Shown in pieces: positions 24,738 through 31,087 of a stretch of 35,758 nt of DNA (within the stretch, counting starts at the first letter, position 1; every line of letters starts with the position of its first letter). The stretch lies in the IMG/VR virus record IMGVR_UViG_3300009163_000093, positions 1 through 35,758 of that record; one strand, 5' to 3'. This DNA is from a virus. The notes beneath the pieces are model-generated. The model was not told where the DNA came from. It was given only the letters and a program-made list of their open reading frames with translations, and ran no database searches. A program made the position numbers and the translations under genes.

Positions 24738-24878
24738 ATGAACACATTACTAGTATTAGCTATTGAAATCCCTGATTGGCTCTTTTGTGGTCCATATTGG
24801 GGTGGTTTTTTTACAGCAACTGTACTTGGAGTAGCATTGTTCCTACATGGAATGTCAAACTTTGATCCGTTCGGATAA
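24738..24878 (+). CDS. Membrane micropeptide, 46 aa
   Basis: MNTLLVLAIEIPDWLFCGPY, then WGGFFTATVLGVALFLHGMS and NFDPFG. One or two membrane helices. Linked to the next gene by TAATG. Function unknown; too little to call it a holin or an exclusion peptide. Confidence 0.5.
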   Translation: MNTLLVLAIEIPDWLFCGPYWGGFFTATVLGVALFLHGMSNFDPFG

Positions 24879-25222
24879 TGAGTGAGGAAGATAAGATTTA
24901 TGAATATCTTGTTGCTAACAGCAAGATAAAACGAACTCCAAAAGCAATTATGACAGAAGAAGAATTTAAAACAAAATACAAATACCGAAGCTGGGAATGG
25001 CCTAGCGTCGGCGATAAAGTTCGTTTTGAAAACGCCAAAGGAATATTCTACCCGCACTACACCAACATCATTCAATTCGCCAAAGACAACTTAAAGGTTG
25101 GCGAAACTTATACTGTTCGTAATTGCGAAGTTTACAGTTCATGGTGCGCTGTATGGTTAGATGAAATTGAAGGCGATCATTTCTTTCACCTCTCAATGTT
25201 TGAATGGCCAATTAAAGAGTAA
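24878..25222 (+). CDS. Hypothetical protein
   Basis: A 114-aa protein. Acidic start MSEEDKIYEYLVANSKIK, then WPSVGDKVRFENAKGIFYPH and LKVGETYTVRNCEVYSSWCA with EGDHFFHLSMFEWP. The second half resembles small SH3-like beta barrels ('G..Y.V.....SSW..V.L....G..F....F'), common in phage accessory proteins. TAATG coupling to the gene before it. Confidence 0.6.
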   Translation: MSEEDKIYEYLVANSKIKRTPKAIMTEEEFKTKYKYRSWEWPSVGDKVRFENAKGIFYPHYTNIIQFAKDNLKVGETYTVRNCEVYSSWCAVWLDEIEGDHFFHLSMFEWPIKE

Positions 25223-25238
25223 AAATTCTGAAAAATAA

Positions 25239-25307
25239 ATGAATAGAGAAATTAAATTTTTTAAGTGTAAATATCTATATGAAATGTTCATGTGGATTCT
25301 GTACTGA
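25239..25307 (+). pseudogene. 5' remnant of the YopX-like gene, cut off by the HNH gene
   Basis: A short open frame (MNREIKF, then unrelated FKCKYLYEMFMWILY) starts behind an A-rich leader. MNREIKF is the usual opening of YopX-family proteins and matches RELKF of the intact copy at 25760-25774 in the same phase, with different codons (AGAGAAATTAAATTT versus AGAGAATTAAAATTC). The homology stops after codon 7, where the HNH insert begins. Confidence 0.55.
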
Positions 25308-25788
25308 AAATAAAAAATCTTGGAGTAATCATTTAAGATTTGGATGCCCCAAAAGTGATAGGAGAAGCGATCAAAAATGTAAATATTGTAATTCTTTAAA
25401 GCCTAAAAGAAAGCCTTCTGAGCAAGGTTTATTTTGTAATAAAATATGTTATGGCAATTGGAGAAGTGAAAATTTAAAAGGGTCACTTGCGCCAAATTAT
25501 GTTCATGGAACATGTCGAGAAAATCTTCTTTTTAGAGCATCAAGAGAGTATAAACGATGGCGTGAACAAGTTTTTAAACGAGATGGGTTCCAGTGTGTTT
25601 TATGTGGTTCTCAAAAAGGAGGCACATTAGAAGCGGATCATATTAAAGATTTCGCTTTATATCCAGAACTAAGACTAGAGCTTTCTAATGGAAGAACTCT
25701 ATGTAAAGAATGTCACAAAAAAACAGAAAATTATGGAAATAAAAAATCAAATTCAAAAAAGAGAATTAAAATTCCGCATCTGGGATAA
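25279..25788 (+). CDS. HNH endonuclease
   Basis: A 169-aa protein with two Cys clusters. N-terminal C-x-C/C-x2-C groups (CSCGFC, KCKYCNSLKPKRK, FCNKICYGNW) form a zinc-ribbon-like part. The HNH core is RDGFQCVLCGSQKGGTLEAD, HIKDFALYPELRLELSNGRT and LCKECHKKT: DH pair, Asn, and CxxC…CxxCH. This is the free-standing HNH homing type. It sits between a 5' remnant and the body of the YopX-like gene, and its last 56 nt are shared with the new start of that gene. Confidence 0.85.
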   Translation: MKCSCGFCTENKKSWSNHLRFGCPKSDRRSDQKCKYCNSLKPKRKPSEQGLFCNKICYGNWRSENLKGSLAPNYVHGTCRENLLFRASREYKRWREQVFKRDGFQCVLCGSQKGGTLEADHIKDFALYPELRLELSNGRTLCKECHKKTENYGNKKSNSKKRIKIPHLG

Positions 25789-26167
25789 AAAGAATAAAAA
25801 GTGGATTTATGAATGGGATGCTTCACATAAACGCTTAGCAATCTCTTTGGTGGGTCTAGTTTATCATGGCGGTTATGATGATGTTTTGCCAGAAAATGAT
25901 TATGTTATCCAGCAATACACTGGATTGAAAGATAAAAATGGAACTCCCATTTTCGAAGGTGATCTGATTCAATATAACCAGAACAGTAATTATGACGGAA
26001 TGAATTTTGAAGTTATTTGGTCAGATGCTTCTTTTGGCTGGGTGCTTAAATCCAAGACAGGTGATTATTTAACCAACCAAATTACACCCAATGGTCCTAG
26101 ATATAATTTTTTAGAAATTATTAGTAATGTTTGCGAAAACCCTGAATTAATTAAAAACAATGAGTAA
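25733..26167 (+). CDS. YopX family protein
   Basis: A 144-aa protein beginning inside the HNH gene (ATG 25733, MEIKNQIQKRELKFRIWD). Family signature: RELKFRIWDKKNKKWIYEW, then NDYVIQQYTGLKDKNGTPIF, EGDLIQYNQNS and VIWSDASFGWVLKSK with a closing NPELI. YopX proteins are common in phages of many hosts; their role is unknown. The first ~9 residues derive from HNH 3' DNA, a new start created by the insertion. Overlaps the next gene by 8 nt. Confidence 0.85.
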   Translation: MEIKNQIQKRELKFRIWDKKNKKWIYEWDASHKRLAISLVGLVYHGGYDDVLPENDYVIQQYTGLKDKNGTPIFEGDLIQYNQNSNYDGMNFEVIWSDASFGWVLKSKTGDYLTNQITPNGPRYNFLEIISNVCENPELIKNNE

Positions 26168-26618
26168 ACAAGACTATAATGATGGACTAGATACTGCTAC
26201 AAGTATTGTTGAGGAGATGCTTGGAGGAACAGCAGAAGGTGAAACAATTATTTGTGGGATTGAATCAAGCAAAAAGAATATTAGCGAAGAAATTAGACCA
26301 CTAATCTGCGACCCAAAAAATTATCCAGAAGACGCTCTTCAATCTCAAATTGATAGCGAAGAATCCCCATACTGCGCCAAATGCGGTAGCTGCGGTGAAA
26401 CAGGTTGCTGCCCTCCAATCAACTGCGAAGCAGTGGTTTGTAAATACGGCGAAATTAATTTAAAAGATTATAATTGCTTCCAAGATCAATGGGCAGTGAT
26501 GTATAATGCTTTGAAAATCATTGCTGAGGAGTGTGGTGGTGGTAAAATTGGCGACTACGCCAAAGAAACCCTAAATGAAGTTGACAAATTGTGGGATAAA
26601 CTCTATAGTAAAGAATGA
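26160..26618 (+). CDS. Cys-rich hypothetical protein
   Basis: A 152-aa acidic protein. A compact cysteine cluster in the middle (CAKCGSCGETGCCPPINCEA) could bind zinc or an iron-sulfur cluster. The flanks are helical (YNDGLDTATSIVEEMLGGTA, then MYNALKIIAEECGGGKIGDY). Its 3' end carries the promoter of the next gene. Not recognised. Confidence 0.55.
   Translation: MSKQDYNDGLDTATSIVEEMLGGTAEGETIICGIESSKKNISEEIRPLICDPKNYPEDALQSQIDSEESPYCAKCGSCGETGCCPPINCEAVVCKYGEINLKDYNCFQDQWAVMYNALKIIAEECGGGKIGDYAKETLNEVDKLWDKLYSKE
26581..26609 (+). promoter_or_regulatory. Leaderless-type promoter
   Basis: TTGACA (26581-26586), 17-nt spacer, TATAGT (26604-26609), then 5 nt to the ATG at 26615. Confidence 0.7.
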
Positions 26619-26818
26619 AATTCGAATTAACAGATAACGAATTACAAATGTATCATGCTAAAATAAAAGTTTGGCAAGAAAAACTTGAGGAACACATGAG
26701 TCTCACTCCTTGGCATTTGCCAGAAATTGAAGAACGATATGGCTCATCAAACTACATCGTATTAAAAATAAAAGAGTTCAACGAAAAACATCCATTTCCA
26801 AAATTAATTGAATTATGA
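26615..26818 (+). CDS. Small hypothetical protein
   Basis: A 67-aa protein (KFELTDNELQMYHAKIKVWQ, then EKLEEHMSLTPWHLPEIEER). Soluble and mostly helical. ATGA overlap with the macro-domain gene; both would come from the promoter in front. Confidence 0.55.
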   Translation: MKFELTDNELQMYHAKIKVWQEKLEEHMSLTPWHLPEIEERYGSSNYIVLKIKEFNEKHPFPKLIEL

Positions 26819-27327
26819 TCACAACAATCAATAAAGACATCCTTACAGTAGATAAAGGAGTCATTGTTCACTCTGTTAATTGCATTGGTGCAGTTGGCGG
26901 ATTGGCTGGTGCAATTGGGCGCAAATGGCCTGTTAATGCAGGAGAATATCGCTCTCATGTCAGAAGTCAAAATTACCCTATTATGTTGTTGGGTAGTGTG
27001 TTTGAAGTGAATGTTGCGCATAACGTTATTGTTGCTAATCTCTTTGGCCAATACAATATTGGAACGAGCAAACAACAGACAGAATACGCTGCACTCATTG
27101 CAGGATTTAAAAGCATTGCTAATACCTACTTTGTTGGAAATGATACTGAAACAATTGATGATGGCGTTTTTGGTATCAACGAGCATCCAATTGTTCTCAC
27201 AGATATTTACGTTCCATATAAAATTGGCTGTGGCTTAGGTGGTGCTGATTGGGAAACGGTGCAAGACATTATCCATCAAATCTTTGAAAACAATCATAAA
27301 AACGTCTATATTTGCAAACATGAATAA
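26815..27327 (+). CDS. Macro-domain protein (ADP-ribose binding/hydrolase-like)
   Basis: A 170-aa single-domain protein. Family features in order: an N-terminal strand and INKDIL (usual GDI); GVIVHSVNCIGAVGGLAGAI, where the Asn-Cys and Gly-rich loop hold the distal ribose; VANLFGQYNIGTSKQQTEY; and YKIGCGLGGADWETVQDIIH, the phosphate-binding loop. Such proteins remove ADP-ribose from proteins, RNA or DNA, or hydrolyse Appr-1''-p. In a phage it could counter ADP-ribosylating or NAD-based host defence; this is inference. Its end overlaps the next gene by 8 nt. Confidence 0.8.
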   Translation: MITTINKDILTVDKGVIVHSVNCIGAVGGLAGAIGRKWPVNAGEYRSHVRSQNYPIMLLGSVFEVNVAHNVIVANLFGQYNIGTSKQQTEYAALIAGFKSIANTYFVGNDTETIDDGVFGINEHPIVLTDIYVPYKIGCGLGGADWETVQDIIHQIFENNHKNVYICKHE

Positions 27328-27559
27328 AACTCTACCATGCGCCTGCCACAGCGAAGAACTTCATCTCGAATGGGACGAAGAATTTAACCAACTAAATATT
27401 TCAATATGGGAACCTTATGGTACACATAGGTTTAGTTTTTGGCATCGTTTGCGCCACTGCTGGAAAATTCTCAAAACAGGAATCCCCTATGGCGATCAAG
27501 TTTTGCTTGACAAACAATCAATCAATAGTATGATTAATTTCTTGAAACAAATTCTATGA
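27320..27559 (+). CDS. Conserved small phage protein
   Basis: A 79-aa protein starting at 27320 (MNKTLPCACHSEELHLEWDE). FSFWHRLRHCWKILKTGIPY with GDQVLLDKQSI matches a small family frequent in phages ('W..RLRHCWKVLKTGKPY.D.VIL'). The upstream in-frame region is only macro-gene DNA. Function unknown. ATGA overlap with the next gene. Confidence 0.6.
   Translation: MNKTLPCACHSEELHLEWDEEFNQLNISIWEPYGTHRFSFWHRLRHCWKILKTGIPYGDQVLLDKQSINSMINFLKQIL
27507..27534 (+). promoter_or_regulatory. Possible internal promoter
   Basis: TTGACA (27507-27512), 16-nt spacer, TATGAT (27529-27534), inside the 27320-27559 gene. It stands 21 nt before the ATG at 27556, so it would not be leaderless. Sequence match only. 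Confidence 0.35.
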
Positions 27560-27744
27560 ATTCATCCACGCCAACCATAATCGCTGCTTTGCAAATTTTA
27601 GCGCGAGATATAGAAACAGAAGACGGCATTGTTAGCACTTGCTTGCTTGAAGCAGCAGATCGCTTGCACGAATTGTCACAACAGCTAGAAGACGCTCACC
27701 AACTTAATCGAGATATTTTTGAAATTCTTTATGGACAAGAGTAA
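27556..27744 (+). CDS. Small conserved phage protein
   Basis: A 62-aa helical protein: IIAALQILARDIETEDGIVS, then TCLLEAADRLHELSQQLEDA. 'LARDI..EDG.....L.EAADRL.EL' is widespread among small phage proteins without known role. Overlaps both neighbours. Confidence 0.6.
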   Translation: MNSSTPTIIAALQILARDIETEDGIVSTCLLEAADRLHELSQQLEDAHQLNRDIFEILYGQE

Positions 27745-27940
27745 AATTGAAATCGCAAAAACTCTTGCAGAGGCTCACTTGGAGTCTATTTTTGACAAGT
27801 ATTTAGTGATTGGTTTTCATGCTGAAAGAGGCGATGACATAATTTGCAACTGCACTGACGAGCAGCTTGCATTATTGCTCCAATTATTCAATCAAAGAAT
27901 CCTGCAAACGCAGAAACCCGATGACCCATCAATTAACTGA
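27731..27940 (+). CDS. Small hypothetical protein
   Basis: A 69-aa protein from the ATG at 27731 (MDKSKIEIAKTLAEAHLESI). Soluble, with a Cys pair (DIICNCTDEQ). Overlaps the preceding gene by 14 nt and the following micropeptide by 20 nt. Confidence 0.5.
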   Translation: MDKSKIEIAKTLAEAHLESIFDKYLVIGFHAERGDDIICNCTDEQLALLLQLFNQRILQTQKPDDPSIN

Positions 27941-28019
27941 TTTCCAATTGTTTTTGTTGTTTTTGGCAATTGTTGGTGTTTTCTTTGGAATTAAAATCAT
28001 ACTATCAAATCATGAATAA
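27921..28019 (+). CDS. Membrane micropeptide, 32 aa
   Basis: MTHQLTDFQLFLLFLAIVGV, then FFGIKIILSNHE. A single strong membrane helix. Overlaps genes on both sides, including ATGAATAA with the next start, so it looks like a real coupled frame. Function unknown. Confidence 0.5.
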   Translation: MTHQLTDFQLFLLFLAIVGVFFGIKIILSNHE

Positions 28020-28209
28020 AACACAAAAACTGGCAATTAAAAACTCAATTAAAACTCTTCAAGAAGTTGTTGCAGGTCCAACAATGGCAGAGCTTTTGGT
28101 TGAGAGTTTCCTCACAGACGCTTTTCCAGAAATCGCGGCAGAACTTCAAGAACCTGAACCCGAAAACAAAAACCAACTCAAATTCAACTTTGTCCTTGAC
28201 AATCCCTAA
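28012..28209 (+). CDS. Small hypothetical protein
   Basis: A 65-aa protein from the ATG at 28012 (MNKTQKLAIKNSIKTLQEVV). Helical start and a Pro/Glu-rich end (LQEPEPENKNQLKFN). The promoter of the next gene lies in its last codons. Confidence 0.5.
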   Translation: MNKTQKLAIKNSIKTLQEVVAGPTMAELLVESFLTDAFPEIAAELQEPEPENKNQLKFNFVLDNP

Positions 28210-28223
28210 AACCCTAATATAAT
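28196..28223 (+). promoter_or_regulatory. Strong leaderless-type promoter
   Basis: TTGACA (28196-28201), 16-nt spacer, perfect TATAAT (28218-28223), then 6 nt to the ATG at 28230. The best match of the shared pattern. Confidence 0.85.
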
Positions 28224-28229
28224 AAACAC

Positions 28230-28598
28230 ATGAAATCAACCCTCACACTAGACAATAAAGAATACAAAATTAATCTCAACAAGCTCATCCAACTTGGCCT
28301 TATTGAAGAAACTGATGCTGACGTTGACAGCGAGCCAGACCTCGATGAGAAGATCGAAAATATTCAAGCTGGAGATGTCTTCCAGACTGAATTTAATTCA
28401 GTTCTAATCATTGAATGCAATTACTCAGACTACTCAGACAACCTGTATCAAATTGCTGGTCTTGATGGTTTGAAAGTTTACTCTGATTTTAAAGGTCCTA
28501 TTGATGCTGACAGTATGATTTATTTCTTGAATGAAGACGGCTACAAGTTTGTCAAGAATATCAATTACGATATTCACGAACTTATTAAAGTAGTATAA
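28230..28598 (+). CDS. Acidic hypothetical protein
   Basis: A 122-aa, strongly acidic protein (STLTLDNKEYKINLNKLIQL, then EETDADVDSEPDLDEKIEN). The second half is beta-rich (FNSVLIIECNYSDYSDNLYQ). It has the strongest leaderless-type promoter of the window, so it is probably highly expressed. The charge could suit a DNA-mimic, but this is a guess. Followed by a structured non-coding stretch. Confidence 0.6.
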   Translation: MKSTLTLDNKEYKINLNKLIQLGLIEETDADVDSEPDLDEKIENIQAGDVFQTEFNSVLIIECNYSDYSDNLYQIAGLDGLKVYSDFKGPIDADSMIYFLNEDGYKFVKNINYDIHELIKVV

Positions 28599-28610
28599 AA
28601 CTCTTTAGTT

Positions 28611-28690
28611 AATTTTCGAGATTGCGAGTCAGCCTCCGATTCTATACAGTGATTCTCGACTGTGATAGGAGATAAAGCAGACCGCTCACT
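28611..28690 (+). ncRNA. Putative structured RNA with a pseudoknot (unknown family)
   Basis: A 113-nt gap between genes holds a stem CTAT/CAGT (28642-28645, 28647-28650) with ACTG/ATAG (28659-28662, 28665-28668), extended outward by CTC (28634-28636) with GAG (28669-28671). The hairpin loop contains TCTCG (28654-28658), complementary to CGAGA at 28617-28621, which gives an H-type pseudoknot. Base composition is less AT-rich than the flanks. No riboswitch or ribozyme family recognised. It could be the leader of the next gene or a separate RNA. Confidence 0.5.
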
Positions 28691-28711
28691 AATTTTAAAT
28701 CTAAAAATTTT

Positions 28712-28912
28712 ATGAATCTTCAATTTTTAATTAAAACTTTGGAAATTTCTGTCGCAAAAAATGGCGACAAAACACCATTAACTATTGGACATTTATTAAA
28801 CATCTGCAAAATGGCAGAAAAAAGAAAAGAAAAACTTGAATTTTTAGAACATGAATATCATTTTTCTATTTTAAAAGACATGGACCCAATGGGTCAAGAA
28901 GGATTATTTTAG
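28712..28912 (+). CDS. Small hypothetical protein between two structured non-coding stretches
   Basis: A 66-aa helical protein (MNLQFLIKTLEISVAKNGDK, then TPLTIGHLLNICKMAEKRKE). Not recognised. Its last codons contain an inverted repeat GACCC-AAT-GGGTC (28883-28895), possibly a control site for the RNA downstream. Confidence 0.5.
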   Translation: MNLQFLIKTLEISVAKNGDKTPLTIGHLLNICKMAEKRKEKLEFLEHEYHFSILKDMDPMGQEGLF

Positions 28913-28920
28913 TAATTAAA

Positions 28921-29098
28921 ATTTGAAGGAATGTTGGCCTAGAAGCAGCCATCATCTAAGGAGTAGGAATACAGGCCAAGCCGACAAACTGTAGAAACAT
29001 GTGAGGTCGCTATTTAATTATGTTTTGATTTGGTTCGGGGAGGACAATAAAGCGATTGACTGTAAACGGCCTTTTGGCGTAAAAGCACACCTTCACCA
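28921..29098 (+). ncRNA. Putative RNA carrying a mimic of the 23S rRNA GTPase-associated centre
   Basis: A non-coding stretch of about 230 nt before rIIA. Positions 28931-28959 match E. coli 23S rRNA 1057-1085 (helix 43 of the GTPase-associated centre) at 27 of 29 sites. The match continues with gaps to 28971 through the helix 44 loop. The equivalents of A1067 (28941) and A1095 (28968) are kept. The two sites equivalent to U1082 and A1086 have changed to C and G, as a kept pair would. Further 3', CGAC (28982-28985) pairs with GTCG (29006-29009) and TCGCT (29007-29011) with AGCGA (29051-29055) as alternatives. A hairpin ACG-CC-TTTT-GG-CGT lies near 29066-29080. The comparison is from memory of the rRNA sequence. 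I do not know a described phage RNA like this. Confidence 0.6.
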
Positions 29099-29107
29099 TT
29101 TTTCTCA

Positions 29108-29137
29108 TTGACAAACACTCTTTTGCACGCATATTAA
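29108..29137 (+). promoter_or_regulatory. Promoter of rIIA, leaderless type
   Basis: TTGACA (29108-29113), 18-nt spacer, TATTAA (29132-29137), then 6 nt to the ATG at 29144. It lies after the RNA region, so rIIA has its own start and the RNA is not merely its leader. Confidence 0.7.
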
Positions 29138-29143
29138 CTCACA

Positions 29144-31084
29144 ATGAAAACACAAACACTTGCTAACCCACTCATCACTTCTGAAAACATGTCTTCTTCC
29201 GTCATGGGAATGGACGCTAAAGGTTCAGAAATGGCATCTTATTATCTTCGCGACAAGATTTACAGCGACAAAGTTCAAGCCGTTGTGCGCGAATACGCTT
29301 GCAATGCTCTTGACGAGCATAAAAAACACAAGATTGAGAAAGCAGTAGAGATTGGCATTCGTAATGAAGGAGACTCAAGCATCTTTTTTGTTCGCGATTT
29401 TGCCAAGGGTTTGAGCGAGCATGATATTCGCAATGTGTTTGGCATGTATTTCCGCAGCACAAAGAGCGGCGATAATGAACAAATCGGTGGTTTTGGCATT
29501 GGTTCCAAAGCAGCGCACTGCTACACTGATACTTTCTATATCAAAAGCTACCACAATGGCGTTTGCACGCTTTATGCTTGTGCATTGGGCGGCGGAAACA
29601 GTGGCGTTCCTGTTGGTCACATCTTGAAAGTGAGTGAAGATGCCACTCAAGAGACTGGCTTGGAAGTTTATTTGGAAATTAAATCCTCTTCGGACATTAA
29701 CAATTTTAAACAAAAAGGCCTTCATTTTGTAGAATATTGCTCAGCCAATATTGTTTTTGAAGATTGGAGCGCACGCATTGAAGCAATGAAGCCGCTGTCG
29801 CAAATTGAAAAAAATGGTTTCACTTTCAGATTCTTCGAAAAATCAGGAAACGTCTTCGAACCAAACAATTTTCACATTAAGATGGGCAATGTGACTTATA
29901 AAAATTGCCGCATTGATTCGTTCTTAAAAACACCCTTTCTCAAAGAAGGGATTATATTGTGTGTTGATGTTCCGATTGGAACTATGAGTTTGCCAATCTC
30001 GCGTGAGAATTTCGAAAACACTGCTAGCAACAATCGTGTTATTGGCGCTATTGAAGCAGCAGTTGTCGAAGCTGCTCAAGAAGAAATCAAGGCTGTCAAG
30101 CCAATGTCTTTAGAAGAGTTAATCAAAGACCGAAACAATGTTTTCGTTGAAAGCGAACATTTTCAATCTCATAAAAAGAACGCTTATAAAGATATTTATC
30201 CTTTTGTGCAAGGTGTTTCTGTTATTGGCAGCGCAACAGATTTTGAAAAGTTCAAAAACAAACCAGTCTGCGCCATCATCAAATCTCGCAGAACTCTCGA
30301 ATATTGGAGAGAGAAGTTTAGCTCTTTCGCTATTAAAAATGGCAAAAAATACTATCTAATCTGCTCAAAGGATTTGGAAGAATGCGATACGAAAAAGATT
30401 AATGAAATCTTTGAAACGCGCAATGTAAAAAGCAGCATCTTTGGTTTGCCAAAAACTGAAAGAAGCAAAGCCAATCCATCTATGGAAACTCCTTTCTCTG
30501 TTTCCTTGAAAGAAACATCAGGCAACTATAGAAACCTTCACTTGGATGCTTTGGGCGTTTATAATTATATTTGCAGCATGCATAATAATTTGGCATCCGT
30601 CAGCAACATTGCACAAGCTAAGCAAAACATTAGTGAAATGACTTTTGATTCTTTGCGAAAACTCAATGCGTTTACGGTTAAAAAGTCCAATTCAAACTCT
30701 TGCTGCACCACCACAGTTGTTCGCGGTGCAAACATGCACAAGAATCTAATCTCCCTTGGTTTTCTTGATGTAGATAGTGAAGAATATAAAAATAAGCATG
30801 AACAAGTGGCTCAACTTGAGAATGAAAAAAGAAACATTGCCCAAAACATCAGCAATCTTAGAAAGCAATTTTTGAGCGTTGATGTCATTGATGCCTTGGC
30901 TAAAAAAGCAGAGCGTAATGCTAAATTTAGCGTCAAAGCAAACTGTGTATTTGATAAGATCAGAAAAGAAACTTCTATTCGCGGCAAAATTATGGAAACC
31001 ATGCATGATAGCGGCTCATTTTACTACTCGAAAAGCCCTCGCATTTCTCGCAAAGAACTTCGCACCATTCTTCGCCTTAAATAA
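29144..31084 (+). CDS. rIIA: rIIA-like protein with GHKL (Hsp90-type) ATPase domain
   Basis: A 646-aa protein. The N-terminus is a Bergerat-fold ATPase: N-box REYACNALDEHKK (residues 49-61) with the catalytic Glu50/Asn54 positions, G1 box RDFAKGLS (84-91) and G2 box GGFGIGSKAAH (115-125). This is the pattern of T4 rIIA, a membrane-associated protein that protects T4 against RexAB exclusion and affects lysis timing. The middle and C-terminal parts are diverged, with a coiled coil (NEKRNIAQNISNLRKQF) at about 565-585 and a basic C-terminus. Read with the rIIB homologue downstream. T4 rIIA is about 725 aa. Confidence 0.85.
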   Translation: MKTQTLANPLITSENMSSSVMGMDAKGSEMASYYLRDKIYSDKVQAVVREYACNALDEHKKHKIEKAVEIGIRNEGDSSIFFVRDFAKGLSEHDIRNVFGMYFRSTKSGDNEQIGGFGIGSKAAHCYTDTFYIKSYHNGVCTLYACALGGGNSGVPVGHILKVSEDATQETGLEVYLEIKSSSDINNFKQKGLHFVEYCSANIVFEDWSARIEAMKPLSQIEKNGFTFRFFEKSGNVFEPNNFHIKMGNVTYKNCRIDSFLKTPFLKEGIILCVDVPIGTMSLPISRENFENTASNNRVIGAIEAAVVEAAQEEIKAVKPMSLEELIKDRNNVFVESEHFQSHKKNAYKDIYPFVQGVSVIGSATDFEKFKNKPVCAIIKSRRTLEYWREKFSSFAIKNGKKYYLICSKDLEECDTKKINEIFETRNVKSSIFGLPKTERSKANPSMETPFSVSLKETSGNYRNLHLDALGVYNYICSMHNNLASVSNIAQAKQNISEMTFDSLRKLNAFTVKKSNSNSCCTTTVVRGANMHKNLISLGFLDVDSEEYKNKHEQVAQLENEKRNIAQNISNLRKQFLSVDVIDALAKKAERNAKFSVKANCVFDKIRKETSIRGKIMETMHDSGSFYYSKSPRISRKELRTILRLK

Positions 31085-31087
31085 TCC

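Noticed and set aside
29025-29045. GGTTCGGGGAGG as part of a tRNA T arm
   Set aside because: No acceptor stem, anticodon arm or GGTTCRANNCC pattern around it.
28599-29143. Group I intron or known ribozyme
   Set aside because: No P/Q/R/S core strings, no hammerhead core (CUGAUGA…GAAA), and the flanking genes are whole, so there is no interrupted exon.
29217-29725. Several open frames on the minus strand opposite rIIA
   Set aside because: They are shadows of a well-supported ATPase coding frame, with no recognisable protein features.
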